DNA from: JBEBVQ01 sp964527735
GTDB taxonomy: Bacteria > Bacteroidota > Bacteroidia > Chitinophagales > Chitinophagaceae
DNA length: 64,000 nucleotides
Reading direction: 5' to 3'
NCBI GenBank assembly: GCA_964527735.1
Contig: CAZGPG010000002.1
Coordinates: 186,001 to 250,000 of the forward strand
A model generated the notes under the pieces. The model had not been told where the DNA came from, searched no databases, and was given only the letters and a program-made list of their open reading frames with translations. Numbering within the stretch: position 1 is the stretch's first letter; every line of letters starts with the position of its first letter. Position numbers and translations under genes: made by a program. Positions 33,707-42,294 of the stretch are shown in pieces.

Positions 33707-34516
33707 ATGATTGAAAAAATATCAGCACGATCAGCCATTTTTATTTTATTATTATTTACAACCGGATTACGGGCACAGCCCATATTACCCGATATGATCG
33801 GCGCCACACAGGATGGTATGAACATCCTGAGCTGGACCTGCCAGTACAACGGCATTAAATCTATTGCAGTACAGCGCTCTGCCGACAGTGTGTACAATTT
33901 TACCACGATAGGATATGTCAAAGAATTAGCCAAAGGCCCGCAGGCGTTCATTGACGGGCATCCCATGCCAGGCAGCAACTGGTACCGGCTGTATATCGTC
34001 TTCAATTCAAATCTCACCTGGTACAGCAATTACCTGAAGCTGGAAGTGGACAGCATGCAATTACTGCAACAGAAAGTATTGCCACCTAATGACGCTTTAC
34101 AGCAGTACGCTTCGCAAGTCGAGATCGTTGCTGACAGTGTCAGCAGCACTATTGACAAAAGGGGAGGAGCCACCCCTAATACACCCGCTGCTTCCGGTAA
34201 ATCCGGCGTAAAAAACACCACACTCCGGGTGCCGGATATCCATACTACTGAGCACCCGGCCATGTATATTAAATCTCAATACATATTCACCAACCCCTTC
34301 ACCGGCCACGTGAACGTTGAGATACCGGAGGCTGCAAAGCATCAATTCAGCATATCTTTTTTTACACAGGACGACAAACCCGTACTGGAAGTACCCCGCA
34401 TCCGGGAGCCATCTGTTATAATCGACAAACGCAACTTCCAGCGTAAGGGTATCTATAAATTCGAATTGAAAAAGAATAAAGAAAAACTGGAAACAGGTTA
34501 TATTACCATTTACTGA
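33707..34516 (+). CDS. Exported protein with degenerate T9SS-like C-terminus
   Basis: A 269-residue exported protein without a named family. A signal peptide (about 1-23, IFILLLFTTGLRAQ) is followed by a fibronectin-III-like region (about 25-110, DGMNILSWTCQYNGIKSIAVQRSADS, WYRLYIVFNSN). A Ser/Thr/Pro-rich linker and a C-terminal ~75 residues (YIFTNPFTGHVNVEIPEA, RKGIYKFELKKNKEKLETGYITIY) resemble a type A sorting domain in strand order, but lack the usual YPNP opening. It is 12 nt upstream of ccmB and probably shares its transcript. The predicted promoter would make its mRNA leaderless. Confidence 0.72.
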   Translation: MIEKISARSAIFILLLFTTGLRAQPILPDMIGATQDGMNILSWTCQYNGIKSIAVQRSADSVYNFTTIGYVKELAKGPQAFIDGHPMPGSNWYRLYIVFNSNLTWYSNYLKLEVDSMQLLQQKVLPPNDALQQYASQVEIVADSVSSTIDKRGGATPNTPAASGKSGVKNTTLRVPDIHTTEHPAMYIKSQYIFTNPFTGHVNVEIPEAAKHQFSISFFTQDDKPVLEVPRIREPSVIIDKRNFQRKGIYKFELKKNKEKLETGYITIY

Positions 34517-34528
34517 TCCGCACCAGTT

Positions 34529-35185
34529 ATGTCTGTACGCCCCTTATTAACGCTTGTACGCAAAGACCTCCTGATGGAGTGGCGGCAGCGGCATACCCTG
34601 TTTGGTGTACTGTTGTATGTGGGGGCGACGGTGTTTGTTGTCTATATTATGAACGGGCAGCCGGAGTCGAAAGTCTGGAATGCCCTGTTCTGGATCACAC
34701 AGTTGTTTGTCGCTGTGAATGCTGTTGCCAAAAGCTTTTTGCAGGAATCACCCGAGCGGTTCCGTTATTATTTTACGCTTGTGAAACCTGCTACCTTCCT
34801 GGCAGCGAAGATGATATACAGCATCCTGTTATTGCTGGCCATGAGCCTGGTGAGCCTCGGCTTGTTCAGCCTGCTGCTGGGGATGCCGGTAGACCAGACG
34901 GGGTTGTTTATACTCATTACCCTGACCGGCAGCCTGAGCCTGTCGGTCGTATTTACCTTCCTTTCCGCCATTGCTGCGCGTGCAAATCAGAATGCCGCAC
35001 TGATGGCAGTGCTGGGGTTCCCCCTGGTGACGCCGGTGCTGATGATGCTGGGCAACCTCTCCCTGAAAGCCCTGACGCCCGTATATCAGCCGGGATGGTG
35101 GGCCCTTGCAGGCATTCTCCTGCTGCTCGATGTGCTGGTGATCATCCTGGGTATGATCCTCTTTCCTTTTCTCTGGCAGGAGTAA
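34529..35185 (+). CDS. ccmB: Heme exporter permease CcmB
   Basis: A membrane subunit of the CcmABCD complex for cytochrome c maturation (system I), which releases holo-CcmE. The protein has 218 residues with six hydrophobic segments and the CcmB openings LVRKDLLMEWRQRHTLFGVLLYVG and FWITQLFVAVNAVAKSFLQE. Its length matches the family (about 215-225). No ccmA ATPase gene is adjacent. The stop codon abuts the TTGAAAAT hairpin repeat that separates it from ccmC. Confidence 0.88.
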   Translation: MSVRPLLTLVRKDLLMEWRQRHTLFGVLLYVGATVFVVYIMNGQPESKVWNALFWITQLFVAVNAVAKSFLQESPERFRYYFTLVKPATFLAAKMIYSILLLLAMSLVSLGLFSLLLGMPVDQTGLFILITLTGSLSLSVVFTFLSAIAARANQNAALMAVLGFPLVTPVLMMLGNLSLKALTPVYQPGWWALAGILLLLDVLVIILGMILFPFLWQE

Positions 35186-35187
35186 AA

Positions 35188-35252
35188 AATTGAAAATTGA
35201 GCATTTGAAGGTTGAAAATGTATTTTCAATTTTCCATTTTCAATTCTCAATT
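35188..35252. repeat. Hairpin repeat, TTGAAAAT family, copy 1
   Basis: Bases 35188-35220 (AATTGAAAATTGAGCATTTG and on) are roughly complementary to 35221-35252, with about three quarters of positions paired. It starts 2 nt after the ccmB stop codon. The word TTGAGCATTTGAA recurs at 54846-54858. Confidence 0.65.
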
Positions 35253-35284
35253 AACTACCTTTACTGCAAATTTCAGGGTTTCTT

Positions 35285-35959
35285 ATGCGCCAATCCTGGT
35301 GGAAAGTACTTTGTGTTCTGCTGCTTGCCTATGCGATTATCGGCGGTCTGCTTCTACCCGTCCCCCGTCTCGACATCATCAATGAAACCGTCCGGAATCT
35401 TTATTTTCATGTGCCGATGTGGTTCGGAATGATCCTGCTTTTCCTGATCTCCTGCATCTACGCGATCCGGTACCTGGGGAGCAACGATCTTAAAGACGAT
35501 ATCTATGCTACCGAATACATTAACGTAGGTATCCTCTATAGCATACTGGGTATGCTCACCGGCATGGAATGGGCAGAGTACACCTGGGGCGCCGCCTGGA
35601 GCAACGACCCGAAGCAACTGGGCACCGCACTGGCCATGCTCATCTATTTTGCCTACCTGGTACTGCGCGGCGGGATGAAAGACGAAGAAAAACGCGCACG
35701 CATAAGTGCAGTATATAATATTTTCGCATTTGCATTAATGATCCCTTTGATATGGGTGCTGCCACGTATGGTAGATTCGCTCCACCCCGGTAATGGCGGC
35801 AATCCCGGCTTCGGGGCCTACGATCTCGACAGCAAAATGAGGTTTGTATTTTACCCTTCCGTAGCAGGATGGTTTTTACTGGGTCTTTGGATCACCACAT
35901 TACGCATACGCCTACGATTGATCACCCATGAAGCCGACAATGCCGCTCATGACAGATAA
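35285..35959 (+). CDS. ccmC: Cytochrome c biogenesis heme-handling protein CcmC
   Basis: An inner-membrane protein of the heme-handling family that loads heme onto CcmE. The protein has 224 residues with six hydrophobic segments. The external heme-ligand histidines are visible at H42 (LYFHVPMWFG) and in SLHPGNGG. The tryptophan-rich loop is present in the divergent Bacteroidota form EYTWGAAWSNDPKQLGTALAMLIYFAYL. The ATG at 35285 fits the family N-terminus. A near-consensus box TACCTTTA lies at 35256-35263. The ccmD-like gene follows after 11 nt. Confidence 0.9.
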   Translation: MRQSWWKVLCVLLLAYAIIGGLLLPVPRLDIINETVRNLYFHVPMWFGMILLFLISCIYAIRYLGSNDLKDDIYATEYINVGILYSILGMLTGMEWAEYTWGAAWSNDPKQLGTALAMLIYFAYLVLRGGMKDEEKRARISAVYNIFAFALMIPLIWVLPRMVDSLHPGNGGNPGFGAYDLDSKMRFVFYPSVAGWFLLGLWITTLRIRLRLITHEADNAAHDR

Positions 35960-35970
35960 TTGATAACCGG

Positions 35971-36192
35971 ATGAAGAATAAAAACACATTTCTAACAGTG
36001 TTGCTCCTGCTGGCATCCCCGACCATTTTATATGCGCAGGATCATATGCCGGCCATGGCGGATCTGATGCGCAGCAACGGTAAAATATACGTTGTCGTTT
36101 TGGTATTAGCAACTATCTTTGCGGGGATTATTGCGTTCCTCATCCATCTGGAGCGCCGAATTAAGAAAATGGAACAGACAAGGCAACCATAA
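35971..36192 (+). CDS. ccmD: CcmD-like small membrane protein
   Basis: A 73-residue protein with an N-terminal hydrophobic signal or helix (about 7-22) and one clear transmembrane helix (about 41-60, IYVVVLVLATIFAGIIAFLIH). It ends in the charged helix LERRIKKMEQ, the pattern of CcmD proteins, which anchor CcmC and CcmAB. In Bacteroidota they are longer than in Proteobacteria and carry this extra N-terminal segment. It lies 11 nt after ccmC and 34 nt before the glutamate dehydrogenase gene. Confidence 0.82.
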   Translation: MKNKNTFLTVLLLLASPTILYAQDHMPAMADLMRSNGKIYVVVLVLATIFAGIIAFLIHLERRIKKMEQTRQP

Positions 36193-36226
36193 TTTCCCTT
36201 CAACACAATCACAACATTCTATTTGT

Positions 36227-37657
36227 ATGGCATCCAACGACAGCACGTCCCAAAAGCATTACAGCTTTTTTCAGGGCGTGGAGCGCAATTTCGATAAAGC
36301 TGCGCAATATACCCGCTTTGAAAAAGGCATCCTGGAACAAATCAAAGCGTGTAATTCAGTATACCGGATCAAATTTCCGGTACGCATCGGCGACCAAATT
36401 GAAGTAATCGAGGCTTATCGCGTGCAGCACTCTCACCACAAGCTGCCGTGCAAAGGCGGCATCCGGTACAGCATGGATGTCAACCAGGATGAGGTGATGG
36501 CGCTTGCTGCTCTTATGACCTACAAATGCGCGATTGTAAACGTACCGTTCGGCGGAGCCAAAGGCGGCATTCGCATTAACCCGAAAAACTATACCGTTTT
36601 TGAACTGGAAAAGATCACCCGCCGCTACGCATCGGAGTTGGTAAAGAAAAACTTCATCGGCGCCGGTATCGACGTACCGGCTCCTGATTATGGTTCCGGC
36701 GCGCGTGAGATGAGCTGGATCGCAGATACCTATGCATCACTCAATCCGAACGATATTAATGCCATGGGATGCGTTACGGGGAAGCCTGTCAGCCAGGGCG
36801 GCGTACGCGGACGGACCGAAGCCACAGGTCTCGGGGTATTTTATGGCATCCGTGAAGCGTGCAGCATACCCGAAGACATGAAGCGTATCGGGCTTACGCC
36901 GGGGATCGAAGGCAAGAAGGTGATCGTGCAGGGCCTGGGGAATGTCGGTTATCATGCGGCAAAATATTTCTATGAGGCCGGAGCGCTGATCGTAGGTATT
37001 GCAGAATTTGAAGGCGGACTGTATAACCCAGCCGGGCTGCCGCTGGAAGAAATCATGGCGCATCGCAAATCGACAGGATCTATTCTCAACTTCCCCGGCG
37101 CTACGAATATTCCTCATACAGCGGATACCCTTGAGCAGGACTGCGATATCCTGATCCCCGCCGCGCTGGAAAATGTGATCAATGCATCCAATGCTGCACG
37201 GATCAAGGCCAAAATCATCGGCGAAGCCGCCAATGGCCCGCTTTCACCCGAAGCAGATGAAATACTGAACCAGAAAGGGGTAATGATCATCCCGGATATG
37301 TATATTAATGCAGGGGGCGTTACCGTTTCTTATTTCGAATGGCTGAAAAACCTGAGCCATGTACGCTTTGGGCGGATGGACAAACGCTTCAGCGAGAACC
37401 AGAACAGCTCCATTATTACAACCGTAGAAAGCCTTACCGGCAAAACCGTAACGGAAGCTGAACGTCGCCATCTGATGCACGGCCCGGACGAAGTAGACCT
37501 GGTTTACTCCGGCCTCGAAGATACGATGATCGGCTCTTATCATGAGATCCGGGAAAGCCTGCTGAGCCTGGGTATCTCTGATATGCGTACCGCAGCATTC
37601 GTAGTCTCGATCAATAAGGTAGGCGTTGCTTATGAAGAGCTGGGTATATTCCCATAG
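36227..37657 (+). CDS. Glu/Leu/Phe/Val-family dehydrogenase (probable glutamate dehydrogenase)
   Basis: An NAD(P)-dependent amino acid dehydrogenase of 476 residues. The substrate domain has KGGIRYSMDVNQDEVMALAALMTYKCAIVNVPFGGAKGGI, with the two glycine-rich catalytic lysine motifs. The nucleotide domain has VIVQGLGNVGYHAAKYFYEAGA. The C-terminal part INAGGVTVSYFEWLKN is typical of glutamate dehydrogenases. ATG 36227 is chosen; the frame runs open into ccmD, but the earlier start has no family support. It is probably glutamate dehydrogenase linking ammonia and 2-oxoglutarate; the cofactor cannot be read with confidence. Confidence 0.92.
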   Translation: MASNDSTSQKHYSFFQGVERNFDKAAQYTRFEKGILEQIKACNSVYRIKFPVRIGDQIEVIEAYRVQHSHHKLPCKGGIRYSMDVNQDEVMALAALMTYKCAIVNVPFGGAKGGIRINPKNYTVFELEKITRRYASELVKKNFIGAGIDVPAPDYGSGAREMSWIADTYASLNPNDINAMGCVTGKPVSQGGVRGRTEATGLGVFYGIREACSIPEDMKRIGLTPGIEGKKVIVQGLGNVGYHAAKYFYEAGALIVGIAEFEGGLYNPAGLPLEEIMAHRKSTGSILNFPGATNIPHTADTLEQDCDILIPAALENVINASNAARIKAKIIGEAANGPLSPEADEILNQKGVMIIPDMYINAGGVTVSYFEWLKNLSHVRFGRMDKRFSENQNSSIITTVESLTGKTVTEAERRHLMHGPDEVDLVYSGLEDTMIGSYHEIRESLLSLGISDMRTAAFVVSINKVGVAYEELGIFP

Positions 37658-37666
37658 GCAAAGGCT

Positions 37667-37674
37667 TATATTTG
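37667..37674 (+). promoter_or_regulatory. Bacteroidota -7 promoter box for feoB, 7 nt from the start codon
   Basis: TATATTTG matches TAnnTTTG exactly and ends 7 nt before the feoB ATG. The box begins 10 nt after the glutamate dehydrogenase stop codon. Confidence 0.55.
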
Positions 37675-37681
37675 CCACGCC

Positions 37682-39796
37682 ATGAGCCGCACCTGTAAGA
37701 TTGTTTTAGCCGGTAACCCGAACAGCGGGAAAAGTTCGCTGTTCAACGCGCTCACCGGCCTCAACCAGAAGGTAGGCAACTTTCCCGGTGTTACCGTAGA
37801 TAAAAAGACCGGAACAATACCGCTACCCGGCGATCTGAAAGCACAGATCACAGATCTCCCCGGCGCCTACAGCCTGTATCCCCGCGCAGCAGACGAACAG
37901 ATTGCAGCAGACGTATTGCTCCAACCGGATCAGCCCGACCTCGTCGTTATAACGGCAGATGCATCCAGCCTGGAACGCAATCTGGTATTGTGCTCACAAA
38001 TAACAGACCTTGGCATTCCCGTACTGATCGCGCTGACCATGACGGATATTGCCCATCAGAAGGGCATAATCATCCATACCGGTACACTCGCACAACAACT
38101 CGGCGTACCGGTAATTGTAGTAAATCCCCGCCGCAACGAAGGCGTAGATACACTGAAAAAAGCAATAGCGGCCATTTGCAGCGGTGACAGGGAGCAACAT
38201 CAACAACCGCCGTTCACAGATTCCGGAATATTTCCTGCACCGCTGACCGAAGCAATAAAAAGCTTCATTCCCGCCGCCAATGATTATATGGCATGGCACA
38301 TTGCCTGCGGTTATGAAACGTCAGCAGCCCTGAGTAGTATACAAAAAAGATATATCGCCGGGATATACAGTAACCATCCGGTATCCAAAGCAGCAATACA
38401 GGCCAGGGAAATCATGGACCGGTACCGGAAAATCGACCGGATCATCAGCCTGTGTGTAACAAAAGAAAAGCAGGAAAAAAAGGCCTCCGTCACAGAGCGC
38501 ATAGATCGTGTATTACTCCATCCACTCTGGGGTAATATTATCTTACTGGGCGTGCTCTTTCTTATGTTCCAGGCCATCTTCTGGCTCGCGCAATACCCGA
38601 TGGACTGGATAGACACAGGCTTCGGAGCAATGAGCGGCTGGCTGGCAAACAACCTGCCGGACAGCCTCTGGAGCGATTTGCTGATAAACGGTCTGCTGGC
38701 TGGCATCGGCGGCATCGTGATCTTCATTCCCCAGATCATGATCCTGTTCGGTCTGATCACACTACTTGAAGACACCGGGTATATGGCACGTGTTTCTTTC
38801 CTTACAGACAGGATTATGCGCAGCGTAGGCCTGAACGGGCGTTCCGTCATGCCCCTCATGAGCGGACTGGCCTGCGCTATACCGGCGATCATGTCGGCAC
38901 GCAGTATCCCCAACCGGAAAGAACGCCTGATCACTATTATGGTAACGCCGCTGATGAGCTGTGCAGCCCGGCTGCCTGTCTATACCATACTCATCGCCCT
39001 GGTCATACCCGAACGGGCGCTGCTGGGATTTATCAGCCTTCAGGGGTTGACGCTATTGGGCTTGTACCTGCTCGGACTGGTGACAGCCCTGCTGGCAGCC
39101 GGGGTCATGAAGCTGCTGATACGCAGCAAAGAACGTTCATTCTTTGTGATGGAGCTTCCCGTTTACCGTATGCCGCGCTGGAAGAATGCGGGAATCACCA
39201 TGGTTGAAAAAGCAAAGATATTCGTGACACAGGCAGGCAAGATCATTCTCACTATCTCTTTATTGCTGTGGGTGCTTGCGTCATTCGGCCCGCCGGCCGG
39301 CATGAAGGTAGTGGATGAGAAATATGCACAATTATTGCAACAGTATCCGCAGCAGACCGAAGCGCTCGGGCTGCAGTATCAGTCTGAAAAGCTGGAACAT
39401 TCTTTTATCGGTATATTCGGCCGTGCCATAGAGCCGGCGATACGCCCGCTGGGCTACGACTGGAAGATCGGCATCGCGCTGGTCACCTCCTTTGCTGCAC
39501 GGGAAGTATTTGTAGGCACTATGGCTACCTTGTACAGCATCGGGGATGGTGAAAATCAGGAACGTACCGTACGGGAAAAAATGCAAATGGCAACCTGGCC
39601 GGACGGAAGGCCGGTATACACGCTGGCAACAGGTTTGTCGCTGCTGGTATTCTATGCGTTTGCCATGCAGTGCATGAGTACGCTCGCTATCGTAAAGAGA
39701 GAGACCGGCGGATGGAAACACCCTGCTATCCAGTTTGCCTATATGCTGGCGCTTGCCTGGGCAGGCGCATATGTCGTTTATTCATTAGCCTCCTGA
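37682..39796 (+). CDS. feoB: Ferrous iron transporter FeoB
   Basis: An inner-membrane Fe(II) transporter of 704 residues. The N-terminal G-protein domain has G1 GNPNSGKSS (11-19) and G3 DLPGAYSL. The G4 position reads TMTD where the usual motif is NxxD. The membrane part shows two Gate-type repeats with IMLFGLITLLEDTGYMARVSFL, NGRSVMPLMSGLACAIPAIMSAR and MVTPLMSCAARLPVY. No feoA gene is adjacent and no FeoA domain is fused. The last 12 bases overlap the end of the convergent MscS gene. Confidence 0.94.
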   Translation: MSRTCKIVLAGNPNSGKSSLFNALTGLNQKVGNFPGVTVDKKTGTIPLPGDLKAQITDLPGAYSLYPRAADEQIAADVLLQPDQPDLVVITADASSLERNLVLCSQITDLGIPVLIALTMTDIAHQKGIIIHTGTLAQQLGVPVIVVNPRRNEGVDTLKKAIAAICSGDREQHQQPPFTDSGIFPAPLTEAIKSFIPAANDYMAWHIACGYETSAALSSIQKRYIAGIYSNHPVSKAAIQAREIMDRYRKIDRIISLCVTKEKQEKKASVTERIDRVLLHPLWGNIILLGVLFLMFQAIFWLAQYPMDWIDTGFGAMSGWLANNLPDSLWSDLLINGLLAGIGGIVIFIPQIMILFGLITLLEDTGYMARVSFLTDRIMRSVGLNGRSVMPLMSGLACAIPAIMSARSIPNRKERLITIMVTPLMSCAARLPVYTILIALVIPERALLGFISLQGLTLLGLYLLGLVTALLAAGVMKLLIRSKERSFFVMELPVYRMPRWKNAGITMVEKAKIFVTQAGKIILTISLLLWVLASFGPPAGMKVVDEKYAQLLQQYPQQTEALGLQYQSEKLEHSFIGIFGRAIEPAIRPLGYDWKIGIALVTSFAAREVFVGTMATLYSIGDGENQERTVREKMQMATWPDGRPVYTLATGLSLLVFYAFAMQCMSTLAIVKRETGGWKHPAIQFAYMLALAWAGAYVVYSLAS

Positions 39797-41101
39797 TGAC
39801 AGCCTGGCCGGCAACAAGGCTTCCCCACCAGCCCTCATATTACGGAGGTCACCGCCGGATGGTGCTTCAAAGATCTCCAGATCAAAATATGTTGCCGCTA
39901 CCATGATATGATCAAAGATATCAGCCATGACCCCTTCATGCTTTACCCATGCCACCGTATCGGTAAAGGCATATATCTCCATAGGCAATCCTGTTTCTGT
40001 GGGTGCAAGCTGGCGCACCATCATGATCATATCTCTGTTTACGCCCGGAGCGTTCTTGAGGTATGCCATAATATATTGACGGAAGACACCTATGTTCGTG
40101 AAGTTCCTGCCGTTAATCAGTACGGATTTATCCGCTCCGGCGCTCTGATTGAACGCGTCAATCTCAGCTTTACGCTCCGTCAGGTATTCCCGCACCAGGC
40201 TGATTTTCTTATATCGCTCTATGTCCTCATCTTCCAGGAAGCGCACAGACGATATTTTAAGGTAGATCGACCGTTTCATTCTCCTGCCTCCCGACTCCTG
40301 CATACCCCGCCAGTTCTTGAAGGAATCCGAGATCAGTGCATAAGTCGGTATCGTAGTGATGGTCTTGTCCCAATTTCGGATCTTCACCGTATTAAGTGTG
40401 ATCGCAACCACATCACCATCCGCGCCATATTTTGGCATTTCGATCCAGTCGCCGATGCGTACCATATCATTGGTAGTGACCTGGATGCTGGCCACAAAGC
40501 CCATGATCGTATCCTTAAACACCAGCAGAAGAATGGCAGATAATGCGCCCATCGCCGTAAAAAACGCCCATACGGATTTACCCGTCAGCTGAGAGAAAAT
40601 GAGTATACCGGCAACGAAAATGAGTATGATATTTACCACCTGCAGATAGCTGTCCATCGGCTTGTCTCGAAATCCGGGCTTCTCCTTCACCAGTTCGGTA
40701 AGCGACTTGAAAACACTGTTCAGGATACTTACGACCAGCAGGACCAGCAAAATCCCCATCAGCTTTTCAAACCAGCCTGTCGCTTCGGGCACTTTACCGA
40801 ATATCACCGGTACTGCATAGGTAAGTATGGTCAGCGACACCAGATGCGCTGCCCTCCTGATCACTTTGTTCCGGATCATGATCGCTATCAGCGGACCAGC
40901 TTTTCTGCGGCCCGACTTTCTGCCTGCCGTGGTAAGCAATACATTTACTGCTTTATCTGCCGCCCAGGCCACTAGCAGAAAACAAGTAAGCAACAGCAGT
41001 ACATGCAGGTAAACAGCGGTTTGGTGCGGTATATGAGCTTTTATTAAAAGGCTGAAACTCCATTCACTCAAATACTGTATTAAGGCTAAATTATTCATCA
41101 C
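39785..41101 (-). CDS. MscS-family mechanosensitive ion channel
   Basis: A 438-residue inner-membrane channel that opens under membrane tension. Five hydrophobic segments precede the conserved pore and beta-domain region (FTAMGALSAILLLVFKDTIMGFVASIQVTTNDMVRIGDWIEMPKYGADGDVVAITLNTVKIRNWDKT). This region matches the YbdG/YnaI-like branch of MscS, with an extra insertion in the cytoplasmic part. The longer membrane part and cytoplasmic insertion distinguish it from the 286-residue E. coli MscS. Its 3' end overlaps feoB by 12 nt on the opposite strand. Confidence 0.88.
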   Translation of the reverse strand: MMNNLALIQYLSEWSFSLLIKAHIPHQTAVYLHVLLLLTCFLLVAWAADKAVNVLLTTAGRKSGRRKAGPLIAIMIRNKVIRRAAHLVSLTILTYAVPVIFGKVPEATGWFEKLMGILLVLLVVSILNSVFKSLTELVKEKPGFRDKPMDSYLQVVNIILIFVAGILIFSQLTGKSVWAFFTAMGALSAILLLVFKDTIMGFVASIQVTTNDMVRIGDWIEMPKYGADGDVVAITLNTVKIRNWDKTITTIPTYALISDSFKNWRGMQESGGRRMKRSIYLKISSVRFLEDEDIERYKKISLVREYLTERKAEIDAFNQSAGADKSVLINGRNFTNIGVFRQYIMAYLKNAPGVNRDMIMMVRQLAPTETGLPMEIYAFTDTVAWVKHEGVMADIFDHIMVAATYFDLEIFEAPSGGDLRNMRAGGEALLPARLSSGG

Positions 41102-41189
41102 GTATATATTTCTGCCTGCCCGAAGCAGGGCAACAACAATTAAATAATACTTGTCACGGTATTTCCGCTAATGATCACTCGCGGCAGAC

Positions 41190-41226
41190 ATTAGCTAATC
41201 AGCACATCGGCTAATCAGCTAATTAA
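41190..41226. repeat. Hairpin repeat, TTAGCTAAT family, copy 2
   Basis: ATTAGCTAATCAGCACATCG and the following CTAATCAGCTAATTAA include, in reverse orientation, a 22-nt word identical at 21 positions to 2169-2190. The stop codon of the HIT gene (41219-41221) lies inside it. Confidence 0.75.
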
Positions 41227-41614
41227 GTTGATCCAGTATCCGCTGACGGATAGCGCTGAACTGATGATCATCGAGCTTCAGCTTGGGTCTGGCGAAATTA
41301 ATATCATTCTCCGAATTGACCGGGAGCAAGTGCATATGCGCATGAGGTACTTCAAGACCGATAACACTGATACCGCAGCGGTTGCAGGGAAAAGCTTTTT
41401 CTATAGCCAGCGCTATCGGTTTGGCAAAAACAAGCCATTCCCGCAAGAAGTCTTCAGGCACATCAAAGAAGCGGTCGATCTCAATTTTAGGTACAACCAG
41501 AACGTGACCTTCCACGAGCGGAAAAATATCAAGAAAGGCGATAAAACGGTCATTTTCCGCTACACGGTAAGCAGGGATTTCGCCGGCAATAATTTTAGAA
41601 AATATACTGCTCAT
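41219..41614 (-). CDS. HIT-family hydrolase/transferase
   Basis: A 131-residue histidine-triad protein that acts on phosphoramidate or dinucleotide substrates. IFSKIIAGEIPAYRV at the N-terminus and the triad HAHMHLLP near residue 95 (HxHxH) identify the family. FPLVEGHVLVVPK is the usual central motif. ATG 41614 gives the standard HIT start (MSSIFSKI); an in-frame upstream ATG at 41662 would add 16 residues. The stop codon lies within the TTAGCTAAT repeat. The exact substrate is unknown. Confidence 0.93.
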   Translation of the reverse strand: MSSIFSKIIAGEIPAYRVAENDRFIAFLDIFPLVEGHVLVVPKIEIDRFFDVPEDFLREWLVFAKPIALAIEKAFPCNRCGISVIGLEVPHAHMHLLPVNSENDINFARPKLKLDDHQFSAIRQRILDQLN

Positions 41615-41709
41615 ACGGTTCCGGTTTCGGTAAATGCCTGCAAGATACAAGTTATCCTTCATTTCGTTTTACCATGAAACAAATAAAAAGCATAGTCGTA
41701 ATAATCTTA

Positions 41710-41760
41710 ACACCTTCATAGCCTTCATGTTGAAAACAAAGATGAGGGTCATGAAGGTGT
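41710..41760. repeat. Inverted repeat, CACCTTCAT family
   Basis: ACACCTTCATAGCCTTCAT at 41710-41728 pairs with 41742-41760 at 16 of 19 positions around a 13-nt loop. It lies between the greA end and the HIT gene start. It has the tandem CCTTCAT word character of a dispersed repeat. Confidence 0.6.
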
Positions 41761-41803
41761 CAGGATGAAATACGAAATAATGTATTCCGGCAGCAAGCAG
41801 AAG

Positions 41804-42277
41804 TTAAACAGATATGTGTTCAATTCTGAATTTTAAAAGACCGGCAGGAACCTGAATTTCAACGATCTCTCCGACCTCCTTTCCAAGAAGCCCTCTACCA
41901 ATAGGAGAGACAACAGAGATTTTTCCGGTTTTCAGATCGGCTTCGGATTCGGACACGATCTGGTATTCAAACGTTTTTTTGCTGCCAAGGTTAGTTACTT
42001 TGACTTTACTGAGCACAGATACCTTGCTTGTATCAATATCCTTTGTGTCAAGAATACGGGAGTTAGCAACCGCTGTCTCAAGCTGGGCAACTTTGGCTTC
42101 ATGAAGCCCCTGGGCTTCCTTAGCGGCATCATATTCCGCATTTTCTTTCAGATCGCCTTTTTCGCGTGCTTCTGCTATTTGTCGGGCAATTTCGGAACGG
42201 CCGACAGTCTTGAGCTGCGCCAATTCTTCCTTCATTTGTTCCAATGTCTCTTTGGTAACATAATTAACTCCGGACAT
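41804..42277 (-). CDS. greA: Transcription elongation factor GreA
   Basis: A 157-residue RNA polymerase-binding factor that rescues backtracked complexes by stimulating cleavage of the nascent RNA. The N-terminal coiled coil (about 1-75, TKETLEQMKEELAQLKTVGRSEIARQIAEAREKGDLKENAEYDAA) carries the conserved acidic tip in DLKENAEYDAAKE. The C-terminal domain ends SPIGRGLLGKEVGEIVEIQVPAG. ATG 42277 gives the standard length of about 157-158; the upstream frame to 42313 would run into the terminator region of the PorV/PorQ gene. Confidence 0.95.
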   Translation of the reverse strand: MSGVNYVTKETLEQMKEELAQLKTVGRSEIARQIAEAREKGDLKENAEYDAAKEAQGLHEAKVAQLETAVANSRILDTKDIDTSKVSVLSKVKVTNLGSKKTFEYQIVSESEADLKTGKISVVSPIGRGLLGKEVGEIVEIQVPAGLLKFRIEHISV

Positions 42278-42294
42278 AATTGTAGATTTAAAAA

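Noticed and set aside
35190..35432. Open frame across the TTGAAAAT repeat before ccmC
   Set aside because: It starts inside a repeat and overlaps the true ccmC start in another frame.
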